A stretch of DNA of 64,000 nt from Robinsoniella peoriensis (GCF_000797495.1 NZ_JTGN01000001.1:565501-629500), one strand, 5' to 3'; shown: positions 7,880 through 16,051, counted from the first letter of the stretch. Numbers and translations are program-made. Notes: generated from the sequence alone by a model not told the origin.

Positions 7880-7969
7880 CACCCCTAAAAAGAGGGAGAG
7901 CCAGTATCTTGGCGGATACTGGCGAGTTATGAAAAAGATTTATATGAAAAAGTCTTATCGGCTTTTACA
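7880..7969 (-). ncRNA. csRNA-like small RNA, copy 4
   Basis: Minus-strand element starting near 7969: hairpin AAAAG-CCGATAAGA-CTTTT, nearly identical to copy 1. Then the unpaired AAATCTTTTTCATAACTC, then GCCAGTATC/GATACTGGC (7900-7923), then TCTCCCTCTTTTTAGGGG. Third member of a tandem minus-strand cluster of about 170-bp units. No conserved ORF. Confidence 0.65.
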
Positions 7970-7975
7970 TGTATT

Positions 7976-8029
7976 ACTATAAAATATAGTTGTGAAAAAT
8001 ATGTGACAGCCTGTTAAAGAATTTGTGAA
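7976..8029 (-). promoter_or_regulatory. Box array and promoter of small-RNA copy 4
   Basis: Minus strand: TTCACA (8024-8029), TTTAAC (8013-8018), GTCACA (8002-8007), TTCACA (7991-7996), exact 11-bp period, 9 bp to -10 TATAGT (7976-7981). Confidence 0.65.
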
Positions 8030-8080
8030 AAACATTTCTGCTGCTTTTTTCAGAGATATTTTTAATAAACAGGAGGCTTT

Positions 8081-8791
8081 TCAGGCACACTCTGCGTCTT
8101 CTCCCACAGGTCTGATCCTCCTTGCCAGATATACGGCAGGTGTATCTGCAAGACTTGTAAATATAAAGATTACATAGCTTGCCCACATAATACTGATCAG
8201 GGTACGGGTATCATACGTTCCCAGAAATGCCCCCATAGTGAATAAAACCGTATTTAAAAGCTGGGACAGTAATGTAGATCCGTTATTACGAAGCCACAGA
8301 TAGCGTCTGCTGTCTCCACACAGCCTTTTTGTCAGCCCCCACCATTTATGATACAGCCAGACATCAAACTTCTGGGAAATGGCATATACGATAAGGCTTG
8401 CTGCCATCATACGCGGTGTATTGGAAAAAATATTTACGATACTCGAATGAGCCCAGTCATTTGCTCCCGGCTGATACAGCAGCCAGGACTGGGATATAAT
8501 AATAAAAGTAAGGGAGGTAAGTATTCCAATGTTTACCGCCTGATTCGCCGCTTTTTTTCCGGATACCTCGCTTAGGATATCCGTCACAAGGAACGTAGAT
8601 GCAAATAAGATATTTCCAAGCGTCTGCTCCATCCCAAATGCATTCACCAGTATCAAAACTTCTATATTAGCAGATATCGTTGCCAATACGGTAAATGCCA
8701 TCAGTCCTTTGCACCCCAGCAGCTTATACCACAGCAGAACACTTCCATAAATAATAACAACACTCAGTATTAATAGAATCTCATTTCTCAT
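8081..8791 (-). CDS. yhhQ: Queuosine-precursor transporter, YhhQ/VUT family
   Basis: Integral membrane protein of 236 residues, mostly hydrophobic helices. Family landmarks: LATISANIEVLILVNAFG, LFASTFLVTDILSEVSGKKAANQAV (conserved D and E), TPRMMAASLIVYAISQKFDVWLYHKWW and LRNNGSTLLSQLLNTVLFT. E. coli YhhQ imports preQ0 and preQ1; gut clostridial relatives can have different specificity. GGAGAT precedes the ATG. The stop of the radical SAM gene is 3 bp upstream, so the two form an operon for queuosine-precursor salvage. Confidence 0.9.
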   Translation of the reverse strand: MRNEILLILSVVIIYGSVLLWYKLLGCKGLMAFTVLATISANIEVLILVNAFGMEQTLGNILFASTFLVTDILSEVSGKKAANQAVNIGILTSLTFIIISQSWLLYQPGANDWAHSSIVNIFSNTPRMMAASLIVYAISQKFDVWLYHKWWGLTKRLCGDSRRYLWLRNNGSTLLSQLLNTVLFTMGAFLGTYDTRTLISIMWASYVIFIFTSLADTPAVYLARRIRPVGEDAECA

Positions 8792-8794
8792 CTT

Positions 8795-9508
8795 TTACTT
8801 ATCTCCTACTCCAAAATCCGTATTTTCTATTAAAATATCAACCCTTGGGTTATCCAGATAAACGGGCAGCAGTTCTTTTATAAACTCCCGTATTACAGAA
8901 GGAGACGGTTTAATAGGTTTGCTGTTCTCATTCATAATATTGATACACACCCGGTCAAAATATTCAAGTCCGGTTAAAATATCCCTCTCCATTGATGCTG
9001 CATTCTGACCTGGAATTCCAAATAAAAGGCAGCATTCATCATAGTATCCGGCAATTTCTTCGGGTGAATCCGTTGTAATCCCCTTATCCAGGTAACTTTC
9101 CCGGAACAGGGCATCAAATGTTTCCACACCAATTTTAATCTTAACCGTAATACCATGCTGTCCAAAATACCTTTTAATGTCCGAAATCTTATCCCTATGC
9201 ATCCAGTGGCATTCAAAATGAAGCTGTCTGATCTCCTTTTCCAGGCATTTACTTAATACTGCCTGCATCGTATTTTCATCCAGATCAGTAAAACTTCCGG
9301 AATTGATTACCTCCAGGGTCTTATAAATTCCGGTTACCTTTTCAATTTCCATTTTGTTTAATCTGTAATTTTCCTCTTCGTTTCTGGAATAGTCCAGATG
9401 ATAATCGCAGAACCGGCATCTTCTCCATTTACAGCCGTTTCCCCGAAGCAGGATGATCTCCCGCGGATTTTTTTCAGAAATAATAGAATAGCGGTTTAAT
9501 TCAGTCAT
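8795..9508 (-). CDS. Radical SAM protein, candidate queuine lyase (QueL-like)
   Basis: Radical SAM enzyme of 237 residues. The cluster-binding loop is GNGCKWRRCRFCDYH, spaced C-x4-C-x2-C instead of the usual C-x3-C-x2-C. The barrel continues through LHFECHWMHRD, VKIKIGVETFDALFRESYLDKGI and CCLLFGIPGQNAAS. In gut clostridia a radical SAM subgroup regenerates preQ1 from queuine. The tight operon with yhhQ makes that role likely here, but it is inferred from context, not proven by a diagnostic residue. ATG 9508 is chosen over 9619 because GGAAAGGAAA precedes it. Confidence 0.7.
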   Translation of the reverse strand: MTELNRYSIISEKNPREIILLRGNGCKWRRCRFCDYHLDYSRNEEENYRLNKMEIEKVTGIYKTLEVINSGSFTDLDENTMQAVLSKCLEKEIRQLHFECHWMHRDKISDIKRYFGQHGITVKIKIGVETFDALFRESYLDKGITTDSPEEIAGYYDECCLLFGIPGQNAASMERDILTGLEYFDRVCINIMNENSKPIKPSPSVIREFIKELLPVYLDNPRVDILIENTDFGVGDK

Positions 9509-10002
9509 TTTTTTCCTTTCCGTCCGGCATACTGACCTGAAGCATAATGATAAGCCGGACCAGTACTCCATCCGGACAGTAATGATAGTGACAGTGATGA
9601 ATATTTTGTCAGACTGCAAGGCGAAGGATAGAGTACTAGAGCGTGTAATAAAATTACAAACTGCTATGATGTTATAAGGAAAATAAAAAAAGACGCTTAT
9701 AATTAAGCGCCATCAACAGTACCGGTAAAAACCCTCACTGCAGCTTTTTCCGATAATCATTTTCCCTGTACAGCACTGCATAAATAAAAGAAATATAGCA
9801 CCCGTTATCCATACCGCAGCCTGCAAAGCTAATCGCAGGATACACTACGCCGTCGCCTTGCAGGAACGCTTCTGATATGGATATCAGTCACTCTATTCTC
9901 TGTTATTTACCTTATACCGTACTAGTTTTATTTATAGACAGGATGGTCACGAACTGTCTTATTCAATTGCGTATTACACTATATCAGCATCCTACCGGCT
10001 TG
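9509..10002. other. Intergenic region downstream of sigH
   Basis: About 494 bp without a convincing gene. It holds a terminator (9681-9710) and, at about 9556-9576, an imperfect CCGGA/TCCGG inverted repeat upstream of the radical SAM gene. I see no preQ1 riboswitch consensus. A minus-strand frame of about 40 codons near 9738-9870 (ending YRENDYRKKLQ) has no clear start and is left uncalled. Confidence 0.4.
9681..9710 (-). terminator. Terminator of the cysS-sigH operon
   Basis: On the minus strand CGCTTA/TAAGCG (9694-9709) is followed by a U-rich run (9681-9691). Confidence 0.65.
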
Positions 10003-10596
10003 TCAACGTATTTTTTTACGGATTCTCTGCAGTGCATTATCAACAGACTTGGGCGGCTTATCTAGAAGTTCACCTATTTCTACATAGTCTTTCCCCTGTA
10101 AATAGCAGTCCAGCACTTTCTTTTCAAATGCGCTTAAGGATGCTTCCAACTTCTCCTCTATCTGCTTTTTATTTTCCTGATGAATCAGCAGTTCTTCCGG
10201 ATTACTCTCCTGGGTAAACAGAATTTCCTCCAGCGGCAGGGATTCTTCTCCTGCTTCAAGGGTTCCTGAATACAGTGAAACATAAGAGTTTAACGGGGTA
10301 TGCTTCTTCCTGTTGGAAGCTTCAATTGCATGATAGAGCTGCCGTCCGATGCAGAGTTTTGCAAAATGATAAAAAGAGGCATCCCTGTCTTCCCGGTAAT
10401 CCCTGACAGCTTTAAACAGGCCAATCATCCCCTCCTGGATCAGATCGTCCTTATCTCCGCCGATTAAGTACAGTGCCCTTGCTTCTTTACGCACCAGATA
10501 TTTATACTTTTCCATAATGTAGTCCGTAATCCCGGGATTTCCATCCCTGAGCTTTACGATTAATTCTTCGTCGGTATATCCGTCGTAGGACACCAT
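10003..10596 (-). CDS. sigH: Sporulation sigma factor SigH
   Basis: Sigma-70-family factor of 197 residues that directs early sporulation and stationary-phase transcription. Region 2: DYIMEKYKYLVRKEARALYLIGGDKDDLIQEGMIGLFKAVRDYR. Region 4 HTH: LSAFEKKVLDCYLQGKDYVEIGELLDKPPKSVDNALQRIRKKIR. The DDLIQEGMIGLFKA core and the KSVDNALQRI helix are typical of SigH. GGTGGAGG precedes ATG 10596. It is the last gene of cysS-mrnC-rlmB-sigH, the Bacillus order but without yacP, and is followed by a terminator. Confidence 0.95.
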   Translation of the reverse strand: MVSYDGYTDEELIVKLRDGNPGITDYIMEKYKYLVRKEARALYLIGGDKDDLIQEGMIGLFKAVRDYREDRDASFYHFAKLCIGRQLYHAIEASNRKKHTPLNSYVSLYSGTLEAGEESLPLEEILFTQESNPEELLIHQENKKQIEEKLEASLSAFEKKVLDCYLQGKDYVEIGELLDKPPKSVDNALQRIRKKIR

Positions 10597-10620
10597 TTCC
10601 CGCCTCCACCTGATATTTGT

Positions 10621-11358
10621 TTACATCCGCTGTCTTACAATCTCATAAGCCAGTACACCGGCAGCTACGGAAGCGTTCAGCGAGTCGATATCCCCTTTCA
10701 TGGGAATCGATGCAGTAAAGTCGCATTTCTCTTTTACCAGGCGGCTGACACCTTCGCCTTCACTGCCTATCACCAATCCGATCGCTCCTTTTAAATCCTG
10801 CTTATACATCACTTCACCGTCCATATCTGCACAGACAAACCAAAGACCTTTTTCCTTTAACTCTTCTATTGTTTTCGCAAGATTTGTGACTTTGGCTACC
10901 GGTGTATAGTTAATAGCTCCAGCAGAAGTCTTAGCAACAGTTGCCGTAAGGCCTACTGCACGGCGTTTCGGAATGATAATGCCATGAGCCCCTGCCAGAT
11001 TAGCTGTACGTATAATAGCTCCCAGGTTATGTGGATCTTCAATATTATCCAGCAATATAAGAAATGGAGGTTCGCCCTTTTCTTCTGCAATCTTCAAAAT
11101 ATCTTCCACTTCAGCATATTCATAAGCTGCTGCATAGGCAATAACCCCCTGGTGCTTGCCGGTTTCTGAGATCTGATCAAGCCTTTCCTTATCCACATAG
11201 TTAATAATGGTATCATGCTTTTTTGCTTCTCTTACGATGGTACGAACCGGACCATCCTGACAGCCATCCAGAACAAACAGCTTGTCAATCGGCTTTCCGG
11301 CACGAAATGCCTCTATTACAGCATTTCTGCCTTCTATTGTCAATTCCTCATATCTCAT
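10621..11358 (-). CDS. rlmB: 23S rRNA 2'-O-methyltransferase, RlmB/TrmH family
   Basis: SPOUT-class methyltransferase of 245 residues predicted to methylate the ribose of 23S rRNA G2251. The N-terminal substrate-binding domain (EGRNAVIEAFRAGKPIDKLFV) is followed by the knotted SAM domain: LLDNIEDPHNLGAIIRTA (motif 1 with catalytic Asn and Arg), GLVIGSEGEGVSRLVKEKCD (motif 2) and IPMKGDIDSLNASVAAGVLAYE (motif 3). Its start overlaps the 3' end of mrnC by 11 bp, implying coupled translation. RlmB and TrmH are hard to separate fully by eye; the operon supports RlmB. Confidence 0.94.
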   Translation of the reverse strand: MRYEELTIEGRNAVIEAFRAGKPIDKLFVLDGCQDGPVRTIVREAKKHDTIINYVDKERLDQISETGKHQGVIAYAAAYEYAEVEDILKIAEEKGEPPFLILLDNIEDPHNLGAIIRTANLAGAHGIIIPKRRAVGLTATVAKTSAGAINYTPVAKVTNLAKTIEELKEKGLWFVCADMDGEVMYKQDLKGAIGLVIGSEGEGVSRLVKEKCDFTASIPMKGDIDSLNASVAAGVLAYEIVRQRM

Positions 11359-11890
11359 TGGTATTCTCCTTTACGGCTGCCTCTGTCATATCATCTTCTG
11401 CAATAGCATCAGCTGCCTTATCCACATTTATTTTATTTCGGACATTACTATCCACATTTTCCAGACTCCTAATACCCTCTTTTACCAGATCAATCATACG
11501 ATGCATCTGGTTTTCCAAATACAGATATCCCATTAGTGCCTCGAATCCTGTTGCTTTTCTATAATCGAGCATTGTAGCATTTTTTGCCATCGTATAAGAT
11601 TTGGCATTACGCCCTCTTTTGTAAATCTGCTTTTCCTCATCTGTCAAAAGAGGCATAATCTTCTCTATCATTTCAGCCTGGGCAGATGCCTTCACAAGTG
11701 CACTTGCGTTCTTGTGAAGTTTATTTGCGGGACAATTCCCCTGGCAGACCACCAGCGTGCGGATTACCAGGTCATATATACTGTCTCCGATATATGCCAG
11801 TGTCAGCGGAGAATACGTCTTCATATCCAGATCATCCAGCCTAAACTGCTCTTTTAAATAATCAGAGAATGAATCTACGCCTTTTTCCAT
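11348..11890 (-). CDS. mrnC: Mini-ribonuclease III
   Basis: RNase III catalytic domain without a double-stranded-RNA-binding domain, 180 residues. Firmicute MrnC matures 23S rRNA ends. Seen: [19 protein letters not shown] (signature with acidic metal ligands) and [26 protein letters not shown] with the second acidic set. The acidic C-terminal tail (about residues 140-180, [24 protein letters not shown]) extends past the usual end. It overlaps cysS by 16 bp upstream and rlmB by 11 bp downstream. Confidence 0.93.
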   Translation of the reverse strand: MEKGVDSFSDYLKEQFRLDDLDMKTYSPLTLAYIGDSIYDLVIRTLVVCQGNCPANKLHKNASALVKASAQAEMIEKIMPLLTDEEKQIYKRGRNAKSYTMAKNATMLDYRKATGFEALMGYLYLENQMHRMIDLVKEGIRSLENVDSNVRNKINVDKAADAIAEDDMTEAAVKENTNEI

Positions 11891-13281
11891 TTTACACCCT
11901 CTCTGGTATCTTCCAGAACAATGCCTTTTGCAAGCAGAGCATCACGGATTTCATCTGCTTTTTTGAAATCCTTTGCTTTTCTAGCCGCCTGGCGGTCTTC
12001 GATCATTTTTTCAATGTCCTCTGCCAGAATTTCTTCTTTTTTATCAACTATGATTCCCAGTACATCGCATAAGTTTACCATTTTATCCAAAACTGTCTGA
12101 ATAAATGATTTTGAATTTTCTCCGGAAATATTTGTATTTACATACTTCACCATTTCGAAAATCGCAGAGATTGCATCTGCAGTATTGAAATCATCATCCA
12201 TAGCTTCATCAAACTTAGTTTCAAATGCAGCCGCCTGGGTCAGGCTCTCTTTTTCTTCCAGTGACAATTCTTTATCCTCTGCATTTCCAACCAGAAATTT
12301 CAGGTTATCCACGGCAGTTATAATACGTTCCAGGCTTGTTTTGGAAGCTTCCATAAGGTCTGCACTGAAGTTGAGCGGACTTCTGTAGTGGGCACTGAGC
12401 ATAAAGAAACGCAGTACCTGTAAGTCATACTTTTCGCCAATTTCACGCACTGTAAAGAAATTCCCAAGAGACTTGGACATTTTGCGGTTGTCAATATTTA
12501 AAAAGGCATTGTGCAGCCAGTATTTTGCAAAGTCTTTTCCATTGCAGCATTCACTTTGTGCAATTTCATTTTCATGGTGAGGGAATACCAGATCCTCTCC
12601 GCCTGCATGAATATCAATCTCTTCGCCCAGATATTTTTTAGACATCACCGAACACTCAATATGCCATCCCGGACGTCCTGCACTCCACGGAGATTCCCAT
12701 GCCGGCTCTCCTTCTTTTTTTGGTTTCCAGAGTACAAAATCCAGCGGATCTTCCTTCTGGTCTTCTCCGGATACTAACAGGGAACGGTTTCCAGCACGTA
12801 AGTCATCCAGGTTCTTATGAGAAAGCTTACCATATTCATCAAACTTTCTGGTTCTGAAATAAACGGTTCCATTCACGTCATAAGCAAACCCTTTTTCAAT
12901 CAGGGTGGAGATCATTTCAATCATTCCGCCGATTTCCATTGTAGCAAGAGGATGAGTTGTAGCCGGCAATACATTCATAGCAGCCATATCTTTTTTACAT
13001 TCTGCAATATAGCGCTCCGATATCTCCTGGGCTGACACACCTTCTTCGATTGCTTTCGCAATGATCTTATCATCTACATCCGTGAAGTTGGATACATAAT
13101 TTACTTCATATCCCTTATGTTCCATATAACGTCTGACCGTATCAAAAACAATCATCGGCCTGGCATTTCCAATGTGAATAAAATTATATACGGTTGGTCC
13201 GCAGACATACATGCTTACCTTACCCGGTACCAAAGGCACAAATTCTTCTTTTTTCTTTGTTAAAGTATTGTATACTTTCAT
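11875..13281 (-). CDS. cysS: Cysteinyl-tRNA synthetase
   Basis: Class I aminoacyl-tRNA synthetase of 468 residues. Seen: [19 protein letters not shown] with zinc Cys and the HIGN (HIGH) motif near residue 30, WHIECSVMS (zinc Cys), [18 protein letters not shown] (cysteine recognition) and [10 protein letters not shown] (KMSKS) near residue 265. First gene of the operon running into mrnC, rlmB and sigH. A sigma-A promoter about 75 bp upstream gives a short leader, so no T-box is present. Confidence 0.97.
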   Translation of the reverse strand: MKVYNTLTKKKEEFVPLVPGKVSMYVCGPTVYNFIHIGNARPMIVFDTVRRYMEHKGYEVNYVSNFTDVDDKIIAKAIEEGVSAQEISERYIAECKKDMAAMNVLPATTHPLATMEIGGMIEMISTLIEKGFAYDVNGTVYFRTRKFDEYGKLSHKNLDDLRAGNRSLLVSGEDQKEDPLDFVLWKPKKEGEPAWESPWSAGRPGWHIECSVMSKKYLGEEIDIHAGGEDLVFPHHENEIAQSECCNGKDFAKYWLHNAFLNIDNRKMSKSLGNFFTVREIGEKYDLQVLRFFMLSAHYRSPLNFSADLMEASKTSLERIITAVDNLKFLVGNAEDKELSLEEKESLTQAAAFETKFDEAMDDDFNTADAISAIFEMVKYVNTNISGENSKSFIQTVLDKMVNLCDVLGIIVDKKEEILAEDIEKMIEDRQAARKAKDFKKADEIRDALLAKGIVLEDTREGVKWKKA

Positions 13282-13355
13282 ATTCTATTCTCTCCGTTCT
13301 ATAAAATCTGATGGCTGTTCAGTCATAGGATTTATCTCTAATACCCAATGCCATT

Positions 13356-13384
13356 AGTCTATGCAAAAATCTTCCATTTGTCAA
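13356..13384 (-). promoter_or_regulatory. Promoter of the cysS-mrnC-rlmB-sigH operon
   Basis: Minus strand -35 TTGACA (13379-13384), 17 bp, -10 TAGACT (13356-13361). Confidence 0.7.
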
Positions 13385-13404
13385 TATCCCCGCAGCCTTT
13401 TCCG

Positions 13405-14556
13405 CTAAACTATTTCATCCAGAAATATTTTATCAAATAAATGTATCTTAGAAAGCGGCAGGCGATCCTCTTCTATGAAACCTTTAGCACCAAAAAATAA
13501 TTTCGTCAGTGCTCCAACAGACAGGACCGCATCCACATCTTCCGCTCTGCAGTCTGTGATACGGCATGCACATCCTCCATTCTCACTCAAATCGAACCGG
13601 AAGATTCCATTATTGCCAGGAAGCATCCGGTCTTCTACCTTTATGGTAAAAGATACCGGTTCCCTGCTTCTCAGGCTGGAAGCAAAAGATTCCAGATGGA
13701 CAATCCTCGCCATGATCAATGATGCAGTTTTGACAGCATTAGAATAGAGCCCTTCACGAAAAGCAGTAACTGTTATGGATTCATCCCGGGCATTATCAAA
13801 TACACCCTTTTCATTATAATAGGAAAAAAGGGCTGAAATTACTTCTTTTTCATACTCAGCCGTACAAATCAGCTCCCGTATCTGCGGAGTTTCTTCCAAT
13901 GCACTAAAGCAATAACCAACCGGTTTTCCTTCTGCCAAAAAAATAAGAATCCCGCCACGTTCACTTTCCTGCTCCTTAAGCAGACGGTTCATATATGCCG
14001 CTGTCCGGACCGTATATACTTGATAACGCTCTCTTAATAATTTTTCAGAAAGATCAGCAAGCTGGCAAAGATCCTCCTTTTCTGCCTCCTGTACCTGAAT
14101 CTCAATCTCCATATGCCCCGGGGAACTATCCTCTTTACGGACAATCATGCTTTTCTGTTCATATATCGTTTCAAAATCAAAGGGTTTGTAAATCGCCTCT
14201 GCTGCAGGCATTAAGAACATAAATGCCTCATTTCTCTCATATCCGTCGCTCAATGCCCTTTGCAAAATGCTCTTCATCAGCCCCTGGTGTCTGGATTCCG
14301 GTCTGGTAGCAACCGCCACTATATAATGGGTGTCCACAGTTGTTTCACCAAGATGCACGGCATAGGGATTAAATTGTGCCATAGAAAGCAATCTCCAATC
14401 ATCATCCACAATTCCGTAAATCAGATTATCCCTGGTACAGCATTCATAATAATAATCCAGAAATTCCTTTGTATCATCCGGGAAAATTTCTTCCCACAGC
14501 TTTCTGGTCTTGCCATAATCCTTATCCTCTAACCGGTAAACATCCCGTGAACTCAT
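13405..14556 (-). CDS. GNAT N-acetyltransferase with Eis-like layout
   Basis: Predicted acyl-CoA acetyltransferase of 383 residues laid out like Eis. First GNAT domain with VDTHYIVAVATRPESRHQGLMKSILQRAL (acetyl-CoA P-loop R-x-x-G-L), a second GNAT-like region in the middle, and a C-terminal sterol-carrier-like domain (VSFTIKVEDRMLPGNNGIFRFDL, and ADVDAVLSVGALTKLFFGAKGF). The substrate is unknown. ATG 14556 is chosen over 14643 because AGGAGGAA precedes it and the longer form would run back into ispF. It follows ispF after 19 bp, so an operon is likely. Confidence 0.85.
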   Translation of the reverse strand: MSSRDVYRLEDKDYGKTRKLWEEIFPDDTKEFLDYYYECCTRDNLIYGIVDDDWRLLSMAQFNPYAVHLGETTVDTHYIVAVATRPESRHQGLMKSILQRALSDGYERNEAFMFLMPAAEAIYKPFDFETIYEQKSMIVRKEDSSPGHMEIEIQVQEAEKEDLCQLADLSEKLLRERYQVYTVRTAAYMNRLLKEQESERGGILIFLAEGKPVGYCFSALEETPQIRELICTAEYEKEVISALFSYYNEKGVFDNARDESITVTAFREGLYSNAVKTASLIMARIVHLESFASSLRSREPVSFTIKVEDRMLPGNNGIFRFDLSENGGCACRITDCRAEDVDAVLSVGALTKLFFGAKGFIEEDRLPLSKIHLFDKIFLDEIV

Positions 14557-14575
14557 AATTGCGTTTCCTCCTGCA

Positions 14576-15115
14576 CTATTTACAACAGCCGCCACAGCCC
14601 TGACACGCCCCGCCTGCCATTCTGTCATCTGCTGCCAGATCAAACATGGGAATCAACAGGCATACTGCCTGGGAACTAATCCCCTCTCCCGCTCCTGTAA
14701 ATCCCAGTCCTTCTTCTGTTGTGGCTTTCACATTCACCTGATTCTCTTCTAATCCTAAAGCATCTGCAATATTTTTTACCATCTGAGGCATATAGGGCAG
14801 AAGCTTTGGTCTCTGTGCTATAATCGTAGCATCAATATTTTCGATCATATAGTTATTTTCTTCCAGAAGTTCTGACACATGCTTTAATAATGTAATACTG
14901 GATATTCCTTTATACGCTGGATCTGTGTCCGGAAAATGCTTTCCAATATCACCAAGTGCCGCTGCACCTAACAAGGCATCCATGATGGCATGTACCACGA
15001 CATCTGCGTCTGAATGTCCCAACAGCCCTTTTTCATAAGGTATCAAAACACCGCCCAGAATCAAATCCCTGTCCTGCGTTAACTTGTGTACATCATATCC
15101 CATTCCAACTCTCAT
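14576..15115 (-). CDS. ispF: 2-C-methyl-D-erythritol 2,4-cyclodiphosphate synthase, Cys-rich tail
   Basis: Fifth step of the MEP isoprenoid pathway; a trimeric Zn enzyme in the cytoplasm. Seen: [12 protein letters not shown] (metal Asp and His), [33 protein letters not shown] and [25 protein letters not shown]. The core ends near residue 160. It then carries an extra tail [21 protein letters not shown] with five Cys, not part of the usual ~157-residue enzyme. ATG 15115 sits just after GGAGG. Confidence 0.96.
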   Translation of the reverse strand: MRVGMGYDVHKLTQDRDLILGGVLIPYEKGLLGHSDADVVVHAIMDALLGAAALGDIGKHFPDTDPAYKGISSITLLKHVSELLEENNYMIENIDATIIAQRPKLLPYMPQMVKNIADALGLEENQVNVKATTEEGLGFTGAGEGISSQAVCLLIPMFDLAADDRMAGGACQGCGGCCK

Positions 15116-15339
15116 ATCAACCTCCATTTTATTGGCTTGTAAAAAAAATTATGCGATTAACCTTTGCTGAGAATTCAGCTTAGACCAGTTAAGTTATCTT
15201 AAATCTTACCTATATTCATACCCGCCTGAATAGACTTTCATACAGACGGATTTTGCGAGTTACAGAATCATTATAAGTCATGAATAAGAGAAATGTCAAA
15301 GGCATATCTATATATTGAGAATTTTCATTTCTTTAGAAA

Positions 15340-15371
15340 CGAAAAAACTCCCCGATCCAAGGACCAGGGAG
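15340..15371 (-). terminator. Terminator of the TTEA lipoprotein gene
   Basis: Minus strand CTCCC-T-GGTCC / GGATC-G-GGGAG (15348-15371) followed by TTTTTT. Confidence 0.8.
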
Positions 15372-15386
15372 CCTTCTATGTTTAAA

Positions 15387-15623
15387 TTATTGAGCTGCTT
15401 CAGTTGTAGCTGCTTCTGTTGTAGCTGCTTCTGTTGTTGTAGCCTCTGTTGTAGCTGCTTCTGTTGTAGCTGCTTCTGTTGTTGTTGCTTCAGTTGTTAC
15501 AGCTGTTGTAGCTGCTTCTGTTGTTGTAGCTTCTGTTGTTCCTTTATCAGAACTTCCACAACCTACTGCTAATGCTCCTGCTAATGCCATAACTGCCATT
15601 AAACCTAATACTTTTTTCTTCAT
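15387..15623 (-). CDS. Small lipoprotein with Thr-Glu-Ala repeats
   Basis: 78-residue predicted lipoprotein of unknown function. Signal peptide MKKKVLGLMAVMALAGALAVGC with lipobox LAVGC (lipidated Cys 22). The rest is low complexity, about ten TTEA/ATTEA units to the C-terminus, probably disordered and extracellular. The DNA has direct repeats of a 15-bp unit (GTAGCTGCTTCTGTT on plus), so length may vary between strains. A strong AGGAGG ribosome binding site and its own terminator support expression. The plus-strand Cys-rich frame is its shadow. Confidence 0.8.
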   Translation of the reverse strand: MKKKVLGLMAVMALAGALAVGCGSSDKGTTEATTTEAATTAVTTEATTTEAATTEAATTEATTTEAATTEAATTEAAQ

Positions 15624-15787
15624 AGTTATATCCTCCTCATATTGACGAGATGCATTTGCACCTCTGTTTCGTTACAGGGGGTATCTTACCACATCCAAAA
15701 TTAGAATTCCTGCTATTTTTATTAAATAAAAGTGAAAGTTTTCTGACGTTTCTTAATTCTTCTTAAGAATTGTGTCATAATTTGACA
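15624..15787. other. Upstream region of the TTEA lipoprotein gene
   Basis: AT-rich and without a gene. It includes a TTCTTAAGAA palindrome at about 15761-15770. The lipoprotein promoter should lie here but is not clear. Confidence 0.3.
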
Positions 15788-15819
15788 CAAAAAAAGCATA
15801 ACGAAATATCATTATGCTT
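15788..15819 (-). terminator. Terminator of the tRNA-Val/tRNA-Met operon
   Basis: Minus strand AAGCATAA/TTATGCTT (15795-15819) followed by a T run. Confidence 0.8.
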
Positions 15820-15822
15820 GTG

Positions 15823-15896
15823 TAGCGGAAGGGAGATTTGAACTCTCGACACCACGGGTATGAACCGTGTGCTCTAGCCAACTGAGCTATTCCGCC
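15823..15896 (-). tRNA. tRNA-Met (CAT), elongator type
   Basis: 74 nt. Acceptor GGCGGAA/TTCCGCT with a G1-U72 wobble, anticodon stem CACGG/CCGTG, loop TTCATAC (anticodon CAT). It resembles Bacillus elongator tRNA-Met; tRNA-Ile2 cannot be fully excluded by eye. No CCA. Confidence 0.9.
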
Positions 15897-15914
15897 ATAT
15901 TTAATTAAAAGACA

Positions 15915-15987
15915 TGGGACCTACAGGGCTCGAACCTGTGACCCTCTGCTTGTAAGGCAGATGCTCTCCCAGCTGAGCTAAGATCCC
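15915..15987 (-). tRNA. tRNA-Val (TAC)
   Basis: 73 nt. Acceptor GGGATCT/GGTCCC (with mismatch), anticodon stem TCTGC/GCAGA, loop CTTACAA (anticodon TAC). Co-transcribed with tRNA-Met 18 bp downstream. No CCA. Confidence 0.93.
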
Positions 15988-16021
15988 ATGGTCAGCGGCC
16001 TGATTACCAAACCGCTTAGTC

Positions 16022-16051
16022 ATTATACTATTAAATCCTTGAAAATGTCAA
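16022..16051 (-). promoter_or_regulatory. Promoter of the tRNA-Val/Met operon
   Basis: Minus strand -35 TTGACA (16046-16051), 18 bp, -10 TATAAT (16022-16027). It overlaps the 3' end of the VOC gene. Confidence 0.75.

Noticed and set aside
9509..9680. preQ1 riboswitch upstream of the queuine-salvage pair
   Set aside because: Searched by eye for the class I aptamer on minus; consensus elements were not found.
9730..9880. Minus-strand frame of about 40 codons ending YRENDYRKKLQ
   Set aside because: No ATG or ribosome binding site in a sensible place and no known family.
15315..15572. Plus-strand Cys-rich open frame of 85 codons
   Set aside because: It is the antisense shadow of the TTEA repeat gene, which has signal peptide, lipobox, ribosome binding site and terminator.
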